Positions 1 to 7,509 of a DNA stretch of 45,374 bases are shown piece by piece. The notes beneath the pieces were generated by a model that worked only from the letters and a program-made list of their open reading frames with translations, was not told where the DNA came from and made no database searches. A program made the translations under genes and the position numbers. This DNA is from Rhodospirillales bacterium (lineage in GTDB: Bacteria; Pseudomonadota; Alphaproteobacteria; ATCC43930; CGMCC-115725), in NCBI GenBank assembly GCA_028288725.1, contig JAQGIC010000091.1:1-45374 (forward strand). Direction: 5' to 3'. How positions within the stretch are numbered: the stretch's first letter is position 1; each line of letters starts with the position of its first letter.

Positions 1-206
1 ACCACGCCCGGCTCCCGTGGCGGGGGCGGCGGGTCGTGGGCGATCACGGCCCGCTGCGACAATTCGCTGATCTTCGACGCGAGATCGACCAGCTTGATGC
101 CATAGACATAAAGCACGATGACATAGGTCGCGATGCAGCCGGCCAGCACCAGCGCGCCCAGGCGGAGATACCACGGGATCAGCTTGCGCGGCGGCGGCGG
201 GGTCAT
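1..206 (-). CDS. Partial small membrane protein (N-terminus only; runs off the left edge)
   Basis: The reverse strand reads from an ATG at 206-204 to the window edge without a stop, giving 68 residues. The start is MTPPPPRKLIPWYLRLGALV, followed by one hydrophobic helix at about residues 14-33. A short amphipathic stretch and a proline-rich run (DPPPPPRE) come next. Codon use is typical of the window. A purine-rich GAAAGAA lies about 5 bases before the ATG and may serve as a weak ribosome site. It is downstream of the bestrophin-like gene on the same strand (86 bases apart) and may be cotranscribed with it. The proline-rich flanks recall inner-membrane tethered proteins. I do not recognise the family, and the C-terminus is missing. 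Confidence 0.6.
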   Translation of the reverse strand, partial: MTPPPPRKLIPWYLRLGALVLAGCIATYVIVLYVYGIKLVDLASKISELSQRAVIAHDPPPPPREPGV

Positions 207-292
207 CGGCGTTCTTTCGGTCACGAACTGGCGAGAGCCATCGCATATTCGCGGCCGGCGGACCAGCGCGTTCCGCCCACCGCTGCCCAATG

Positions 293-1204
293 CTACTGCA
301 GCACGAATCCTGTCGGCTGCAGCGGCTCGGGCAGGGTCTCGTCGCCGAGCGCTTCGCCCGTGGCGATCTCGATGGCCCGCACGATCGCATCCAGCGGCAG
401 GGCGTTCTGCGATCGACCGAACGGCTCCTCCAACTCCTCGCCCAGCGCGTCGAGACCGAAGAACGCATACGCCAGGATGCCCGTGAGGATGGGCGTGGCC
501 AGCCCCAGGGCGCCGACCATGCCGAACGGCAGGAGTAGGCAGAACAGCCAGGCGGTGCGGTGCAGCAGCAGCGTGTAGGTGAAGGGCGTCGGCGTCGAGC
601 GCAGGCGCTCGCACGCGGTCTGGATCGCGGTCATGGTGTGAAGCCGCTCGGAGAAGATCCGGTAGAGCATGTCCGAGAGCGCGCCCTGCCGGAGCAGGAC
701 CTGCAGCTCCATCGCCTGCGCCAGCAGGATCGCGTCCGGACGGCTGCGGCCCCGAGCGACCCGGCGCCATTCGCTTTCCGGCAGCCAGCCACGCGCCACG
801 TCGTCACCGGTGCCGCGGAGCTGGCTGCGCAAGGCATGGGCGAAGGCGACGGCGCGATGGGCGCAGCGTCGGCGAAGCGCCGGGTCGTCCGGCAGGAGCG
901 TGACCAACTCGCGCGCCAGGCTGCGAGTTTCGGCCAGCAACTGGCCCCATTGCTTGCGGCCTTCCCACCAGCGTTCGTAGCAGGCGTTGTTGCGGAACCC
1001 GAGGAAGATCGACAGGGCCAGCCCGAAAAGCGTAAAGGGCGCCGGGTTCACGTCGCGCAGATGCTGTGGAGCGAGATGGTGCAGCCACGCGACGCCGGCG
1101 GAGAGGACCAGCACGCTCAGCAGCTGCGGTGCGATGACCGGCAGGATCGAGCCGCGCAGGATGAACAGCAGGCTGAAGACGGTGGGGCGGGGACGGACGA
1201 TCAT
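293..1204 (-). CDS. Bestrophin-like (UPF0187 / YneE family) membrane channel
   Basis: 303 aa, the usual length for bacterial bestrophin homologues. Visible hallmarks are the N-terminal SLLF-LRGSILP segment, a first membrane helix at about residues 22-42, the family signature GFRNNACYERWWEGRKQW at 69-86, a second pair of hydrophobic helices at about 212-250, and the terminal EEPFG box near residue 260 followed by a DAIVRAIE helix. The family forms pentameric inner-membrane ion channels; bacterial members that have been studied conduct cations or anions. The physiological role in bacteria is unclear. The gene starts divergently from the aminotransferase at 1349, with 144 bases between them. Family assignment is secure; ion selectivity cannot be read from the sequence. 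Confidence 0.88.
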   Translation of the reverse strand: MIVRPRPTVFSLLFILRGSILPVIAPQLLSVLVLSAGVAWLHHLAPQHLRDVNPAPFTLFGLALSIFLGFRNNACYERWWEGRKQWGQLLAETRSLARELVTLLPDDPALRRRCAHRAVAFAHALRSQLRGTGDDVARGWLPESEWRRVARGRSRPDAILLAQAMELQVLLRQGALSDMLYRIFSERLHTMTAIQTACERLRSTPTPFTYTLLLHRTAWLFCLLLPFGMVGALGLATPILTGILAYAFFGLDALGEELEEPFGRSQNALPLDAIVRAIEIATGEALGDETLPEPLQPTGFVLQ

Positions 1205-1348
1205 CGGGCGAGACTAGCAACCTTCGCACACGCCGGCCAACGCAGACCAGTGCGTGCGGCGACGAGGCGCGGGGAGGCGTCGGTGGGTTGATCCCGCGCT
1301 CCGTTCCGCTAAGGTCATGCCCGTCGAGATTTCCCGGGAACCCGCTTC

Positions 1349-2506
1349 ATGGCCGTCACCGTCCGCCCACAAATCCAGAACCTGAAGGCCTCGCTGATCG
1401 CCGAGGTGGCGATGCTCGGCATGGGGGATCCCGAGGTCCTGCCGCTCTGGTTCGGCGAGGGCGATCTGCCGACGCCGCGCTTCATCACCGACGCCGCTGC
1501 CCGGGCGCTCGCGTCGGGCGAAACCTTCTACACCTTCGAGCGCGGCATTCCGCCGTTGCGCCAGGCGCTGGCCGAGTACGAGACGGGGCTGCATGCGAAG
1601 CCGGTCGCGGCCGAGCGGATCGTGGTCACCACCGCCGGCATGCAGGGCATCATGCTGACGGTCCAGGCCCTGGTCGATCCGGGCGATAATGTGCTGGTCG
1701 TGTCGCCGGTCTGGCCCAACGTCGCGGCCGCGATCGAGATCATGGGCGGCGAGCCGCGCGCGGTGGCGCTCGGCCGGCGCGACGACGGCGGCTTCGTCCT
1801 CGACCTGGCCGCGCTCGACCGGGCGCGCGACGGGCGGACCAAGGCGATCTTCCTCAATTCGCCGTCGAACCCGACCGGCTGGGTCATGAGCCGGGACGAG
1901 GGCGCGGCGCTGCTCGCGTTCATCCGCCAGCACGGGCTCTATCTGATCGCCGACGAGGTCTACGCCCGCGTGATCTATGACGGCACCGTCGCTCCCTCGC
2001 TGCTCGACCTCGTCGAGCCGGAGGACCGGGTCGTCGTCGTCAACAGCTTTTCCAAGGCATGGGCCATGACCGGCTGGCGCCTGGGCTGGATCGTCGCACC
2101 GCCCGAGATCGTCGAGGTGATGGGCAAGCTGATCCAATATAATGTCTCGGGCGCGCCGACCTTCATCCAGCACGCCGCCGTCACCGCGGTGCGCGAGGGC
2201 GAGAGCTTCGCCCGCTCGATGACCGAACGCTATCGCGCCGGCCGGACCTTGGTGCTGGATGCGCTGCGCGGCCTCAACCGGGTTCAGGTCGCCCCGCCGG
2301 AAGGCGCGTTCTATGCCTTCATCAAGGTCGACGGCATCACGGATTCCGTCGCTTTCGCCAAGGAGATCCTGGCCCGCACCAAGGTCGGCCTCGCGCCCGG
2401 CGCCGCGTTCGGCCTGGGCGGCGAGGGGCATCTCCGCCTGTGCTTCGCCGCTTCGGCCGACCGGCTGGAGCCCGCGCTCGAACGCCTGGTCCCTTTCCTG
2501 CGCTAG
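1349..2506 (+). CDS. PLP-dependent aminotransferase, class I/II (aspartate aminotransferase fold)
   Basis: 385 aa, standard length for fold-type I aminotransferases. The cofactor-binding residues are visible: NSPSNPTGW (Asn of the PLP ring contact), IADEVYARVIYD (Asp and Tyr), and the Schiff-base lysine in NSFSKAWAMTGWR, which I place at K236. The C-terminal LRLCFA carries the substrate-carboxylate arginine. The ATG at 1349 gives the expected MAVTVRPQIQNLKAS start. The enzyme should transfer an amino group between an amino acid and a 2-oxo acid in the cytoplasm; which pair is not evident. The stop codon TAG is the first triplet of a dispersed repeat (2504-2619), so the 3' end may have been reset by that element. 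Confidence 0.9.
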   Translation: MAVTVRPQIQNLKASLIAEVAMLGMGDPEVLPLWFGEGDLPTPRFITDAAARALASGETFYTFERGIPPLRQALAEYETGLHAKPVAAERIVVTTAGMQGIMLTVQALVDPGDNVLVVSPVWPNVAAAIEIMGGEPRAVALGRRDDGGFVLDLAALDRARDGRTKAIFLNSPSNPTGWVMSRDEGAALLAFIRQHGLYLIADEVYARVIYDGTVAPSLLDLVEPEDRVVVVNSFSKAWAMTGWRLGWIVAPPEIVEVMGKLIQYNVSGAPTFIQHAAVTAVREGESFARSMTERYRAGRTLVLDALRGLNRVQVAPPEGAFYAFIKVDGITDSVAFAKEILARTKVGLAPGAAFGLGGEGHLRLCFAASADRLEPALERLVPFLR

Positions 2507-2619
2507 AGCGCGATGATATGAGGCCTGCTCGGCCTCATATCTGAATCGCCCTCTAAACCAAATATTTAGAGACTGATTCACCGATCAAACCGAGCCGGTT
2601 TGAGCGGATCAGGCTCTAA
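2504..2619. repeat. Dispersed two-hairpin intergenic repeat, copy R1
   Basis: About 116 bases bounded by TAGAGC and GCTCTA. It holds three stems: GATATGAGGCC/GGCCTCATATC at 2515-2541 (11 bp, perfect), CTCTAAA/TTTAGAG at 2551-2571, and TCAAACC/GGTTTGA at 2585-2603. The reverse complement of 18185-18293 aligns along its whole length, so this is a dispersed family present in both orientations. It fills most of the gap between the aminotransferase and the NIPSNAP gene, and its first triplet is the aminotransferase stop. The architecture recalls RIME-type mosaic elements of rhizobia. Confidence 0.85.
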
Positions 2620-2638
2620 CCCTCAAAAGGAAACGACG

Positions 2639-2965
2639 ATGATCTACGAGTTGCGCATCTATCGCACTCTGCCGGGCCGCCTGCCCAACCTGCTGGCGCG
2701 CTTCAACGACCACACGCTCGGGATCTGGGCCAAGTACGGCATCCGCCAGGCCGGGTTCTGGACCACGCTGGTCGGCGAATCCGCGAACGACCTGACCTAT
2801 CTGCTCGCCTGGGAATCGATGGCCGAGCGCGAGGCGAAATGGACCGCGTTCACGACCGATCCGGAATGGCTGGCGGCGCGGGACGCCAGCGAGAAGGACG
2901 GCCCGATCAATGCCAATGTCAGCAATCAGTTCCTGATGCCGACGGCGTTTTCGGCGGTGAAATAA
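2639..2965 (+). CDS. NIPSNAP family protein
   Basis: 108 aa from the ATG at 2639: MIYELRIYRTLPGRLPNLLA and later WESMAEREAKW. This matches the dimeric alpha-beta barrel NIPSNAP domain, which is about 100 aa long and opens with a (M)xYELRxY strand. AAAGGA sits 8 bases before the ATG. An in-frame TTG further upstream lies inside repeat R1 and is not a credible start. Bacterial NIPSNAP proteins are small cytoplasmic proteins of unknown function, often next to metabolic enzymes. Here the gene follows the aminotransferase across the repeat. Family clear, role unknown. Confidence 0.85.
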   Translation: MIYELRIYRTLPGRLPNLLARFNDHTLGIWAKYGIRQAGFWTTLVGESANDLTYLLAWESMAEREAKWTAFTTDPEWLAARDASEKDGPINANVSNQFLMPTAFSAVK

Positions 2966-3008
2966 CAGACCTGAGCATCGGCACGTCCCCACCCCGGCCC
3001 GACCCTGG

Positions 3009-3545
3009 TCAGAGCTTCATTCGATGGGGCGATGGCTTCGGCCGATAGCGGATGCGCCGCGAAGATGCGGTCAGCAGCGCCAGGCTGCCGACGAGGCCGC
3101 CGCTCACCAGCAGCCCGGTCATCAAGCCCAAGGACGCGAAGAACAAACCTTCCGGATTGAGCGGGGCGGCCGGGACGAAGTCCGCGACAGTCGCCTCGGC
3201 CAGCGGCCGGTCGAGATGGCGGACCAGAATGCCGAAGCGATGAATGAAGCCCGGCTGCTCCAGCTCCGCACGATCGTGCGTCAGGCGGGCGAGCCGCTCG
3301 AACGCCGTCTGCCGCTGGGTTCCTTCGGCGATGGCAACCGGATCAGGGTTCGCCTTCAGGCGGTCCAAAGCCTGGTCGCGCGTCAACGACAGGGCGCGTG
3401 CGTCCGCGTCGAACCTGTCGGCCTGCTGCTGCAGAACGCCGATTGCGCCGTCCAGCCGCTGCCGGTACTGCTGCTGAAATTCCGGTTCCTGGCTTAACAC
3501 GGCCGCCATCGCCAGGCCGACGACCATACAGAATATGCCGCGCAT
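3009..3545 (-). CDS. DUF2937 family membrane protein
   Basis: 178 aa. The layout fits DUF2937: a short N-terminal hydrophobic segment (MRGIFCMVVGLAMAAVLSQ) leading directly into PEFQQQYRQRL, a long charged helical region (about residues 22-110), and a second membrane helix near 128-158, GLFFASLGLMTGLLVSGGLV. The middle region is probably periplasmic and coiled. It converges with the NIPSNAP gene (43 bases between stops) and is the distal gene of a same-strand run that includes ThpR. No function is known for the family. Confidence 0.75.
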   Translation of the reverse strand: MRGIFCMVVGLAMAAVLSQEPEFQQQYRQRLDGAIGVLQQQADRFDADARALSLTRDQALDRLKANPDPVAIAEGTQRQTAFERLARLTHDRAELEQPGFIHRFGILVRHLDRPLAEATVADFVPAAPLNPEGLFFASLGLMTGLLVSGGLVGSLALLTASSRRIRYRPKPSPHRMKL

Positions 3546-3635
3546 GGCGGTCTCCGATCCGTCATCGCTCGGAATAGTTAAAGGATCGGCAGGCGCTCCG
3601 GTTCCGGGCGACGTCGGTTTCAGAAGCTGTGCTGC

Positions 3636-4172
3636 TCACGCAAGCGGATAATCCGAAGCGGTCTCGTAGATCGAGCCCGCCTTGGTCAGATAGCTCTGGA
3701 CCAGCTGGAAGCGGTCGACCGTGATTTCGGGTAGGCGCAGCAGATTGTGGGTTTCCAGATAATGGCCGAGATCGGCCAGCCGCCCGGCGCGGATGTTGGC
3801 GAGCGTGACGTGCGGGGTGAATACCCGGCCTTCGGGCGGCACGCCGGCCCGGCCGAGCGCGGCCCCGACCTTGTCGCGCAGGTCGACCAGCGCCGTCGAG
3901 CGCTCGACCCCGGCATAGAGGATGCGCGGCTTGTCCTCGGTGCCGAACAGATCGACGCCGGCGATGCCCAGCGGGAAGCGCCGGGCGCGGATGCCGGCCA
4001 GCTCGGCATCGATATCGGCCGCCCGGCCCTCATCGACCTCGCCGATGAAACGCAGCGTCACGTGATAATTGCCCGGATCGACCCATTTGACGCCGGGCAG
4101 ACCCAACGCGATGGTCGAGAGCGCGAGCTTGGTTTCTGGCGGCAGATCGATGCCGACGAACAGCCTCAACAT
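3636..4172 (-). CDS. thpR: RNA 2',3'-cyclic phosphodiesterase (2H phosphoesterase superfamily)
   Basis: 178 aa from the ATG at 4172 (MLRLFVGIDLPP). The two catalytic H-x-T-L motifs are present as YHVTLRFIGE and PHVTLAN, the signature of LigT/ThpR enzymes, which open 2',3'-cyclic phosphate ends of RNA. The length is typical (about 175-190 aa). An in-frame GTG five codons upstream (4187) is possible, but family members start close to the L-R-L-F-V strand, so I prefer the ATG. There is no obvious ribosome site for either. Downstream on the same strand is the DUF2937 gene, 90 bases away. Upstream lies the nested repeat element rather than a clear promoter. Confidence 0.87.
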   Translation of the reverse strand: MLRLFVGIDLPPETKLALSTIALGLPGVKWVDPGNYHVTLRFIGEVDEGRAADIDAELAGIRARRFPLGIAGVDLFGTEDKPRILYAGVERSTALVDLRDKVGAALGRAGVPPEGRVFTPHVTLANIRAGRLADLGHYLETHNLLRLPEITVDRFQLVQSYLTKAGSIYETASDYPLA

Positions 4173-4217
4173 GCCGACATGACACACCAGAAGCGGCGGG
4201 GTTGGAAAGTGTTTATT

Positions 4218-4480
4218 CCGTCATTCCCGCCTGCGCGCTAGGGGATGTACATAACTGTTTTCGTCTATCGAAATCAGCAGGTTACCCTAACGCTCCGTCA
4301 TGCCCGGGCTTGACCCGGGCATCCACGCGCCTCCGCCTGAGCCCTGTTCGGCCGTGAAATCGCCTGCCCAACCGCGTGGATGGCCGGGTCAAGCCCGGCC
4401 ATGACGATGAAAAAGACTAACTCTCTGAAATAAAACAGAAAGATATGTATATCCCCTAGCGCGCAGGCGGGGAATGACGG
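4218..4480. repeat. Nested inverted-repeat (MITE-like) element
   Basis: This fills the 318-base gap between thpR and the aldo/keto reductase. Outer arms: 4218-4260 and 4432-4480, each made of CGTCATTCCC(C)GCCTGCGCG followed by CTAGGGGATGTACATA (CTAGGGGATATACATA in the other arm). Inner arms: 4297-4330 and 4373-4406, each itself a hairpin (GCCCGGG...CCCGGGC, and GGCCGGG...CCCGGCC) ending in the CCACGCG block. The CCGTCATTCCCGC half-sites match the short hairpin at 37931-37955. No ORF inside has coding character. It looks like a terminal-inverted-repeat unit set into an older palindromic repeat. Confidence 0.8.
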
Positions 4481-4490
4481 TGAGATTGGC

Positions 4491-5531
4491 CTACGGACAG
4501 GGGTTCGGGATCGCCCGGTGGATCGCCTCGATGCCGGTGAGCACCTCGTCCGACAGGCTGAGCTCGAAGCTGGCGAGGTCGGTCTTCAGCTGCGTCAGAT
4601 TGGTGGCGCCGATGATGGTCGAGGTCACGAACGGCTGGCGATGGACAAAGGCCAGCGCCATCTGCGACGGATCGAGGCCATGCTCCCGCGCCAGTGCCAC
4701 ATAGCGGCCGATCGCTTCCACGCCTTCCGGCTTGTCGTAGCGGGTAAAGCGGCTGAACAGCGTCATGCGCGCGCCGGCCGGCTTGGCGCCGCCCAGATAC
4801 TTGCCCGACAGCGTGCCGCCGCCCAAGGGCGAATAGGGCAGCAGCCCGCAATCCTCGCGCAATGCCGCTTCGGCCAACCCCTGCTCAAACGAGCGGTTCA
4901 CCAGGTTGTAGGCGTTCTGGATGCTGGCGACGCGCGGCAATCCCAGATGCTCGGCCAGGGTCAGGAAGCGCATGGCGCCCCAGGGCGTCTCGTTCGACAG
5001 GCCGATGGCGCGGACCTTGCCTTCCTTGACCAGCTCGGCCAGCGCCGCGAGCGTCGTCTCGATCGCGACCTCGTCGGGGTCGATCTCGTGGGCATAGGTG
5101 GTCTTGCCGAAGGTGACCGTGTTCCGGTCGGGCCAATGCAGCTGATAGAGGTCGATCCGGTCGGTGCCGAGGCGCTTCAGGCTGTCCTCGACCGCGGCGC
5201 GGATGTTGGCGCGGTCGAGCCGGGCATTGCCGCCGCGGATATGCTTCATGTCGCGCGCGGCGCCCACGACCTTGGTCGCCAGCACCAGCTTGTCGCGCAG
5301 GCCCGTCGCCTTCAGCCAGGTGCCGATATAGCGCTCGGTCAGGCCTTGCGTCTCGGGCTTGGGCGGCACCGGGTACATCTCGGCCGCGTCGATGAAATTG
5401 ATGCCGCGGTCATAGGCCAGGCTCAGCTGCTCATGGGCCTGGGCTTCGGTGTTCTGCTCGCCGAACGTCATCGTGCCGAGGCAAACGCGGCTGACTTCGA
5501 TATCGGTTCGTCCGAGGCGGCGATAGTCCAT
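4491..5531 (-). CDS. Aldo/keto reductase, Tas-like
   Basis: 346 aa, opening MDYRRLGRTDIEVSRVCLGT. The AKR catalytic tetrad is visible: D48 and Y53 (FIDAAEMYP), K87 (LATKVVG) and H132 (YQLHWPD). AEMYPVPPKPETQG and LHWPDRNTVTFG are typical of the Tas subgroup, whose E. coli member suppresses tyrosine auxotrophy. The C-terminal TSTIIGATNLTQLKTDL holds the NADPH phosphate-binding loop. The enzyme should be a cytoplasmic NADPH-dependent carbonyl reductase; the substrate is unknown. It ends just before the nested repeat and lies downstream of the FIST gene on the same strand, with a weak hairpin between them. Confidence 0.9.
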   Translation of the reverse strand: MDYRRLGRTDIEVSRVCLGTMTFGEQNTEAQAHEQLSLAYDRGINFIDAAEMYPVPPKPETQGLTERYIGTWLKATGLRDKLVLATKVVGAARDMKHIRGGNARLDRANIRAAVEDSLKRLGTDRIDLYQLHWPDRNTVTFGKTTYAHEIDPDEVAIETTLAALAELVKEGKVRAIGLSNETPWGAMRFLTLAEHLGLPRVASIQNAYNLVNRSFEQGLAEAALREDCGLLPYSPLGGGTLSGKYLGGAKPAGARMTLFSRFTRYDKPEGVEAIGRYVALAREHGLDPSQMALAFVHRQPFVTSTIIGATNLTQLKTDLASFELSLSDEVLTGIEAIHRAIPNPCP

Positions 5532-5603
5532 GGGTATACTCGCGAATGGGGCTTGGGGGGATGCCCCAGACCATGCCCTTGGCGGCCCGCGCGGGTCAAG
5601 CCA

Positions 5604-5627
5604 CGGCGAACCCCCCGTGGCTATCCG
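5604..5627. terminator. Hairpin between the FIST and aldo/keto reductase genes (possible weak terminator)
   Basis: AGCCACGG and CCGTGGCT form an 8-bp stem around an 8-base loop, downstream of the FIST stop codon and upstream of the aldo/keto reductase start (both reverse strand). There is no T-run, so it is not a classical intrinsic terminator. It may instead be an attenuating or transcript-stabilising stem. Confidence 0.3.
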
Positions 5628-5651
5628 CCACCTGTGTGCGGCCTGATCCGA

Positions 5652-6764
5652 TCACACGAACAGCGCCAGCACGCCGGTATAGCCGTAGATCCGGTCGCAG
5701 GCGATTTCGCCGTTGCCGAAGAACCCGACCAGCGGCACGTCCCCCAACTTAGCCTGGATCGACGCCATTTCATGGCCGTCGTCGCCGAAAAAGCCGGGGC
5801 CGCGGCCGACGCAGGAGAAATAGACGCCGGCCTTGGCCCGGCCGCCGGCGCGGCGCTTCACATCCTCGATCATGCGGGCCAGGTCGGCGGAAGCAGCGCC
5901 CCGATCGCGTCGGCAGAACAGGATCGGATCGCCTGGTGCCACCGCGCCGGCGATGGCGATCCAGCCCTCGTGCTGGTCGATCGCCAGCAGATTGCGCACC
6001 AGGTAGTCGGCCTTGTCCGTCCCCGGCACGGGCAAACCCGCGAAGATCAGGCCGCCGACCTTCTGCAGATCGCGCGACAGCAGTTCGCCGATGTCTTGCT
6101 TGAAGATTTCCAGCGCCGGGCGGCCGTCGATCTCGGCGATGATATTGTCGGCACCGGCGGTGATGCGCCGGACCGGCCCGATCGGCTGGCAGCCCTGGGT
6201 CATGCCGGTCACCAGTTCGACCCGGTCGTCGAACAGCACGCCCGAGATGCCGCTCTCGACCACCCGGCCCGCGACTTGCCAGGGGGCGGTGCGCGCGGAA
6301 CCCAGCCCGCCGACCAGATAGGCCCGGGCGGCGCCGGCGAGGGCCGCGACCGCCTCCGCCACGTCGCCGAAGCCGGGATCGCCATGGATCAGGCCGGCGG
6401 CCAGCCGCTCGCCGCCCGGGGCCGGCAGCGTCAGGTCGAGCGGCGGTTTGACGCCATCGAGTGCGAACAGGCGGAAACTGCCGGGCGGCAAGGCGCCGAC
6501 GAGCAGCGCGATCGCCGGCTCGTCGACATATTCGACGCCGGTGGCGCAGATGCCCATGCCGACCGAACCGACCCAGGCGACGATGCCGGTCTCGTGCCGC
6601 AGCCGATCGAGAATACCGGGCAATTCACCGGCGATCAGGTCGGTGACGTAGATCAGCCCGAAATTGGACCCGTCCGGCAGCGGCGTGATCTGCGCCAGGC
6701 ATGTCGCATAGAGACGTTCCCAGTCGTCCCCGCCGGCATGGCCCAGACGGAAGCCGCCGGTCAT
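5652..6764 (-). CDS. FIST domain sensory protein (FIST_N + FIST_C)
   Basis: 370 aa. It has the two-part FIST architecture: an N-terminal half with strands such as FGLIYVTDLIAGELPGIL and IVAWVGSVGMGICATGVEYV, and a C-terminal half with GPVRRITAGADNIIAEIDGRPALEIF and the end motif VGFFGNGEIACD, characteristic of FIST_C. The domain is predicted to bind small ligands, possibly amino acids, and is usually linked to kinases or cyclases. Here it stands alone with no signalling partner adjacent. The ATG at 6764 follows GCAGGGCG. Its 5' flank is a perfect 14-bp tandem duplication (6767-6794) that also contains the stop of the upstream esterase gene, so the two genes are likely one transcript. Confidence 0.85.
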   Translation of the reverse strand: MTGGFRLGHAGGDDWERLYATCLAQITPLPDGSNFGLIYVTDLIAGELPGILDRLRHETGIVAWVGSVGMGICATGVEYVDEPAIALLVGALPPGSFRLFALDGVKPPLDLTLPAPGGERLAAGLIHGDPGFGDVAEAVAALAGAARAYLVGGLGSARTAPWQVAGRVVESGISGVLFDDRVELVTGMTQGCQPIGPVRRITAGADNIIAEIDGRPALEIFKQDIGELLSRDLQKVGGLIFAGLPVPGTDKADYLVRNLLAIDQHEGWIAIAGAVAPGDPILFCRRDRGAASADLARMIEDVKRRAGGRAKAGVYFSCVGRGPGFFGDDGHEMASIQAKLGDVPLVGFFGNGEIACDRIYGYTGVLALFV

Positions 6765-6766
6765 GG

Positions 6767-6794
6767 CGCCCTGCTCATGACGCCCTGCTCATGA
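6767..6794. repeat. Perfect 14-bp tandem duplication at an esterase/FIST gene junction
   Basis: CGCCCTGCTCATGA occurs twice back to back (6767-6780 and 6781-6794). On the coding (reverse) strand each unit reads TCATGAGCAGGGCG, which contains an overlapping ATG/TGA and an AGGG. The upstream copy includes the esterase stop; the downstream copy supplies the likely ribosome site of the FIST gene. Confidence 0.9.
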
Positions 6795-7451
6795 CGGGGG
6801 CGCCGTGGGCGGGCCCAGCAGCTTCGTCACCGCCGGCAGGGTCCGGGCGACCAGCACATCGACGCCGGCCGGGTTCGGATGCAGCATGTCGGCCTGATTG
6901 AGCTTGGGATCGAGCGCCACGCCGTCGAGGAAGAACGGATAGAGCGGCAGGTGATGCTGCGTCGCCAGGTCCGGATAGATCCGGTCGAAGCGCCGCTTAT
7001 AGTCGGCGCCCCAATTCAGCGACGATTGCATGCCGATCAGCAGCACCTTGACCTTGGCGGCATCGAGCGCCGCCAGGATCTTGTCGAGATTGGCCTTGAC
7101 CTCGTCCGGGTCGAGCCCGCGCAGCATGTCGTTGGCGCCGAGTTCGACCAGGGCATAGTCCGGGTGGTCGCCCAGCGCCCAATCGAGCCGGGCGACGCCG
7201 CCCGCGGTCGTGTCGCCCGACACGCCGGCATTGATGATCGTCACGTCATAGCCCTTGGCCTTGAGCGCCGCCTGCAGCCTGGTCGGATAGGCCTCGTTCG
7301 GTTCCACGCCGAAGCCGGCGCTCAGGCTGTCGCCGAACGCCATGAGCTTGATCGGCGCCGCTTGCGCCGCGGCGCTCGGCCCCGCGGTCATCAGGATCGC
7401 GACAAACAGCAGCGCTGGATGCCGCAGCGCGTTGAAAAGCCTGGACGGCAA
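6789..7451 (-). CDS. tesA: SGNH-hydrolase arylesterase / acyl-CoA thioesterase I (TesA-like), secreted
   Basis: 220 aa from a TTG at 7451. This start gives an ideal signal peptide: PSRLFNALRHP, then a hydrophobic core, then ending SAAAQA before APIKLM. The SGNH blocks are all present: block I FGDSLSAGFG (Ser near 42), block II NAGVSGDTT, block III ELGANDML, block V DMLHPNPAG (Asp-x-x-His). It should be a periplasmic lysophospholipase/thioesterase/arylesterase. An upstream ATG at 7511 would overlap the ATG of the divergent ABC gene and add 20 residues before the signal peptide, so I prefer TTG. The divergent layout with ybbA/ybbP homologues matches that in E. coli. Confidence 0.88.
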   Translation of the reverse strand: MPSRLFNALRHPALLFVAILMTAGPSAAAQAAPIKLMAFGDSLSAGFGVEPNEAYPTRLQAALKAKGYDVTIINAGVSGDTTAGGVARLDWALGDHPDYALVELGANDMLRGLDPDEVKANLDKILAALDAAKVKVLLIGMQSSLNWGADYKRRFDRIYPDLATQHHLPLYPFFLDGVALDPKLNQADMLHPNPAGVDVLVARTLPAVTKLLGPPTAPPS

Positions 7452-7509
7452 GCCATATCCCCACGTTCCACGGCCATCTCCGGCCCGATGCGATCCCGAA
7501 AGCCCCGGC

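Noticed and set aside
4518-6794. 758-codon forward frame across the aldo/keto reductase and FIST genes
   Set aside because: Antisense shadow. It runs through two recognised proteins and an intergenic hairpin with low-complexity sequence.
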